Assembly (NCBI GenBank): GCA_013003715.1
Contig: JABDIN010000036.1
Coordinates: 1-64,000, forward strand
Reading direction: 5' to 3'
DNA from: Desulfobacteraceae bacterium
GTDB lineage: Bacteria > Desulfobacterota > Desulfobacteria > Desulfobacterales > Desulfosarcinaceae
Length of the DNA: 64,000 nt
Position 1 is the stretch's first letter. Each line of letters opens with the position of its first letter. Shown piece by piece: positions 62,406 through 64,000 of the stretch. The notes below the pieces were generated by a model, which made no database searches, was not told the DNA's origin, and saw nothing but the letters and a program-made list of their open reading frames with translations. A program made the position numbers and the translations under genes.

Positions 62406-64000
62406 ATGTCTAAAGGTGTAAAAGAATACATTCAAGCACTGATGCAATCTCCGGATTTTCGCTCCCGGGTTCGATATCATCAGGTGATTGACGAGCGGCA
62501 AGCTGCCTACGCCGCGCCGGAAAAGGCATGGCCGGAAGATATAAATGGTATATTGAAAAAGAGCCATATTGCCGGATTGTTCCGGCATCAGGCCGCCGCC
62601 GTTGATCTGATTCGAGCGGGCATCCACACGGTTGTCGCCACACCCACCGCCAGTGGGAAATCCATCATCTACAACCTGCCCGCACTCGAGCGCATCATTT
62701 CAACGCCATCGGCAAAGGCGCTATATATCTTTCCACTAAAGGCACTGGCCCAGGATCAGCTTCGCACTTTTACAAAGATATCCGACATGTGTACCACCGT
62801 TCATCCCACCGCCGCTATTTATGATGGTGATACCACGCCATGGTTCCGAAAGAAGATACGTGAAAATCCGCCAAATGTGATCATGACAAATCCGGAGATG
62901 ATCCACCTTTCATTCTTGCCGTATCACCGGAAATGGGCGCCATTCTGGTCGGATCTTCAGGTCGTTGCCGTGGATGAGGTCCACACCTACCGTGGCATCA
63001 TGGGCTCTCACATGGCCAATGTCTTTCGCCGGCTGTTGCGGATATGCCGGCATTATGACGCCGCGCCGGTGTTTTCATTTACATCAGCCACGGTGGCGAA
63101 TCCGGCACAGCTCGCCCGGGAGTTGACCGGGCTTGAGGTGACCACCATTGATCAGAATGCCGCCCCCAGCGGGCGTCGTCATGTGGTCTTCATCAATGAC
63201 ACCGACAACTCGCCGGCACATTGCGCCATCCAGCTTCTAAAAGCCGCCTTGCCGCGCCAACTTCGCACCATCGTCTACACCCAGTCACGAAAAATGGCGG
63301 AACTGATCTCCATCTGGGCGCAAAACGGGGCCGGTAAATATGCCGGGAGGATCAGTGCCTACCGCGCCGGATTTTTACCTGAAGAACGGCGCCGGATTGA
63401 AGCCCGGCTGGCCAGCGGGGAACTTTTGGCGGTTATCTCCACCAGTGCGCTTGAATTGGGGATCGATATCGGTGATCTTGATCTTTGCATCCTCGTGGGG
63501 TACCCCGGCACAATTGTATCGACATGGCAGCGTGGCGGCAGGGTGGGGCGCAGCGGCCAGGAGTCGGCCCTTATCCTGGTTGCCGGAGAGGATGCCCTGG
63601 ATCAGTATTTCATGAACAATCCCGAAGATTTTTTCAGCAGGCGTCCGGAATCGGCAATCTTGAATCCGCATCAACCCGGTGTATTGGAAAAACATATGGT
63701 GTGTGCGGCCGCTGAACTGCCCTGGAAAGCCGAAGAAATAGGCGGATCACCGGCTCCTTTCCGGGTTGCGGCGGAGCGGCTGGTGTCGTCAGGGGCGTTG
63801 ATAAAGGACAGGAGCGGTGAAGTCTATTATTCATCGCAAAAGTACCCCCATCGACACGTCGATTTGCGGGGCGCCGGCCGCCGATTGCAAATCAAGTCCC
63901 TGCCCACCGGGGAGATCATCGGGGAAATCGACCATAACCGGGCTCAGCGCGAAGTCCACCCCGGTGCCGTATACATACATATGGGGCAAACCTATCGCAT
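62406..64000 (+). CDS. DEAD/DEAH helicase, MrfA/YprA-like, cut by window end
   Basis: The reading frame is open from ATG 62406 to the window end (531 codons). Walker A is TPTASGKS. DEVH is in VVAVDEVHTYRG, motif III is TSATVANP and motif VI is QRGGRVGRSG. The second RecA domain has TSALELGIDIGDLDLCILVG. These features fit the YprA/MrfA/Hrq1 family of DNA repair helicases, which usually carry a C-terminal DUF1998 domain; that part is outside the window. Confidence 0.85.
   Translation, partial: MSKGVKEYIQALMQSPDFRSRVRYHQVIDERQAAYAAPEKAWPEDINGILKKSHIAGLFRHQAAAVDLIRAGIHTVVATPTASGKSIIYNLPALERIISTPSAKALYIFPLKALAQDQLRTFTKISDMCTTVHPTAAIYDGDTTPWFRKKIRENPPNVIMTNPEMIHLSFLPYHRKWAPFWSDLQVVAVDEVHTYRGIMGSHMANVFRRLLRICRHYDAAPVFSFTSATVANPAQLARELTGLEVTTIDQNAAPSGRRHVVFINDTDNSPAHCAIQLLKAALPRQLRTIVYTQSRKMAELISIWAQNGAGKYAGRISAYRAGFLPEERRRIEARLASGELLAVISTSALELGIDIGDLDLCILVGYPGTIVSTWQRGGRVGRSGQESALILVAGEDALDQYFMNNPEDFFSRRPESAILNPHQPGVLEKHMVCAAAELPWKAEEIGGSPAPFRVAAERLVSSGALIKDRSGEVYYSSQKYPHRHVDLRGAGRRLQIKSLPTGEIIGEIDHNRAQREVHPGAVYIHMGQTYR

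Noticed and set aside
1-64000. CRISPR arrays, tRNA or rRNA genes, prophage or insertion-sequence transposases
   Set aside because: No regularly spaced repeats, RNA gene features or transposase motifs were seen in the window.

Overview
The window is dominated by one nearly complete flagellar gene cluster from a Gram-negative, sigma-54-using bacterium. The presence of P- and L-ring genes (flgH, flgI), FlhF/FlhG/FliA, NtrC-type regulators and PomA/PomB-like stators points to a deltaproteobacterium (Desulfobacterota), probably of the Desulfobacteraceae/Desulfosarcinaceae type. That placement is an inference from gene style. No rRNA or marker gene is present to fix it.

Layout. (1) 338-11775, plus strand: an island of six tetratricopeptide-repeat (TPR) proteins. 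They are a TPR/arginine-methyltransferase-like protein, a TPR/GT9-like glycosyltransferase, three TPR/GT41 (SPINDLY/OGT-like) glycosyltransferases and one TPR-only protein. (2) 11875-14219, minus strand: a short flagellin, an unrecognised 218-residue protein, flbT and flaF. The flagellin has a sigma-28 promoter and a long structured leader. (3) 14677-17968: two sigma-54 activators with a MITE-like palindromic repeat between them. (4) 18171-28406: flgBC-fliEFGHIJK-flgDE (rod, MS ring, switch, export ATPase, hook). (5) 28832-36388: motA, two motB-like genes, fliLMNOPQR and flhB. (6) 36784-42811: flhA, flhF, flhG, fliA and a DUF2802-like gene. (7) 43005-48037: flgFGAHIJ. (8) 48148-51363: flgMNKL. 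(9) 51446-55238: a minus-strand response regulator-motA-motB operon and a divergent response regulator. (10) 55292-64000: non-flagellar genes (HIT protein, larB, a MerR regulator, a coiled-coil membrane protein, guaA, efp, a CorC-like transporter) and a helicase cut by the window end.

Regulation can be read from the sequence. Sites of the form YGG(C/T)-N9-GC sit upstream of both activators, flgB, motA, fliR, flhA, flgF and two genes of the TPR island. Sigma-28 sites precede the flagellin, flgM and the second motAB operon. This is a two-tier sigma-54 to sigma-28 cascade with FlgM as the checkpoint.

The most interesting part is the combination of the TPR-glycosyltransferase island with a flagellin operon that encodes FlbT and FlaF. 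Together they resemble the alphaproteobacterial FlmG-type flagellin modification and FlbT-type translational control, but in a deltaproteobacterial flagellar context. Other notable points are an FlhF fused to an Ada-like zinc-binding module and a MotB paralogue without its ion-binding aspartate.
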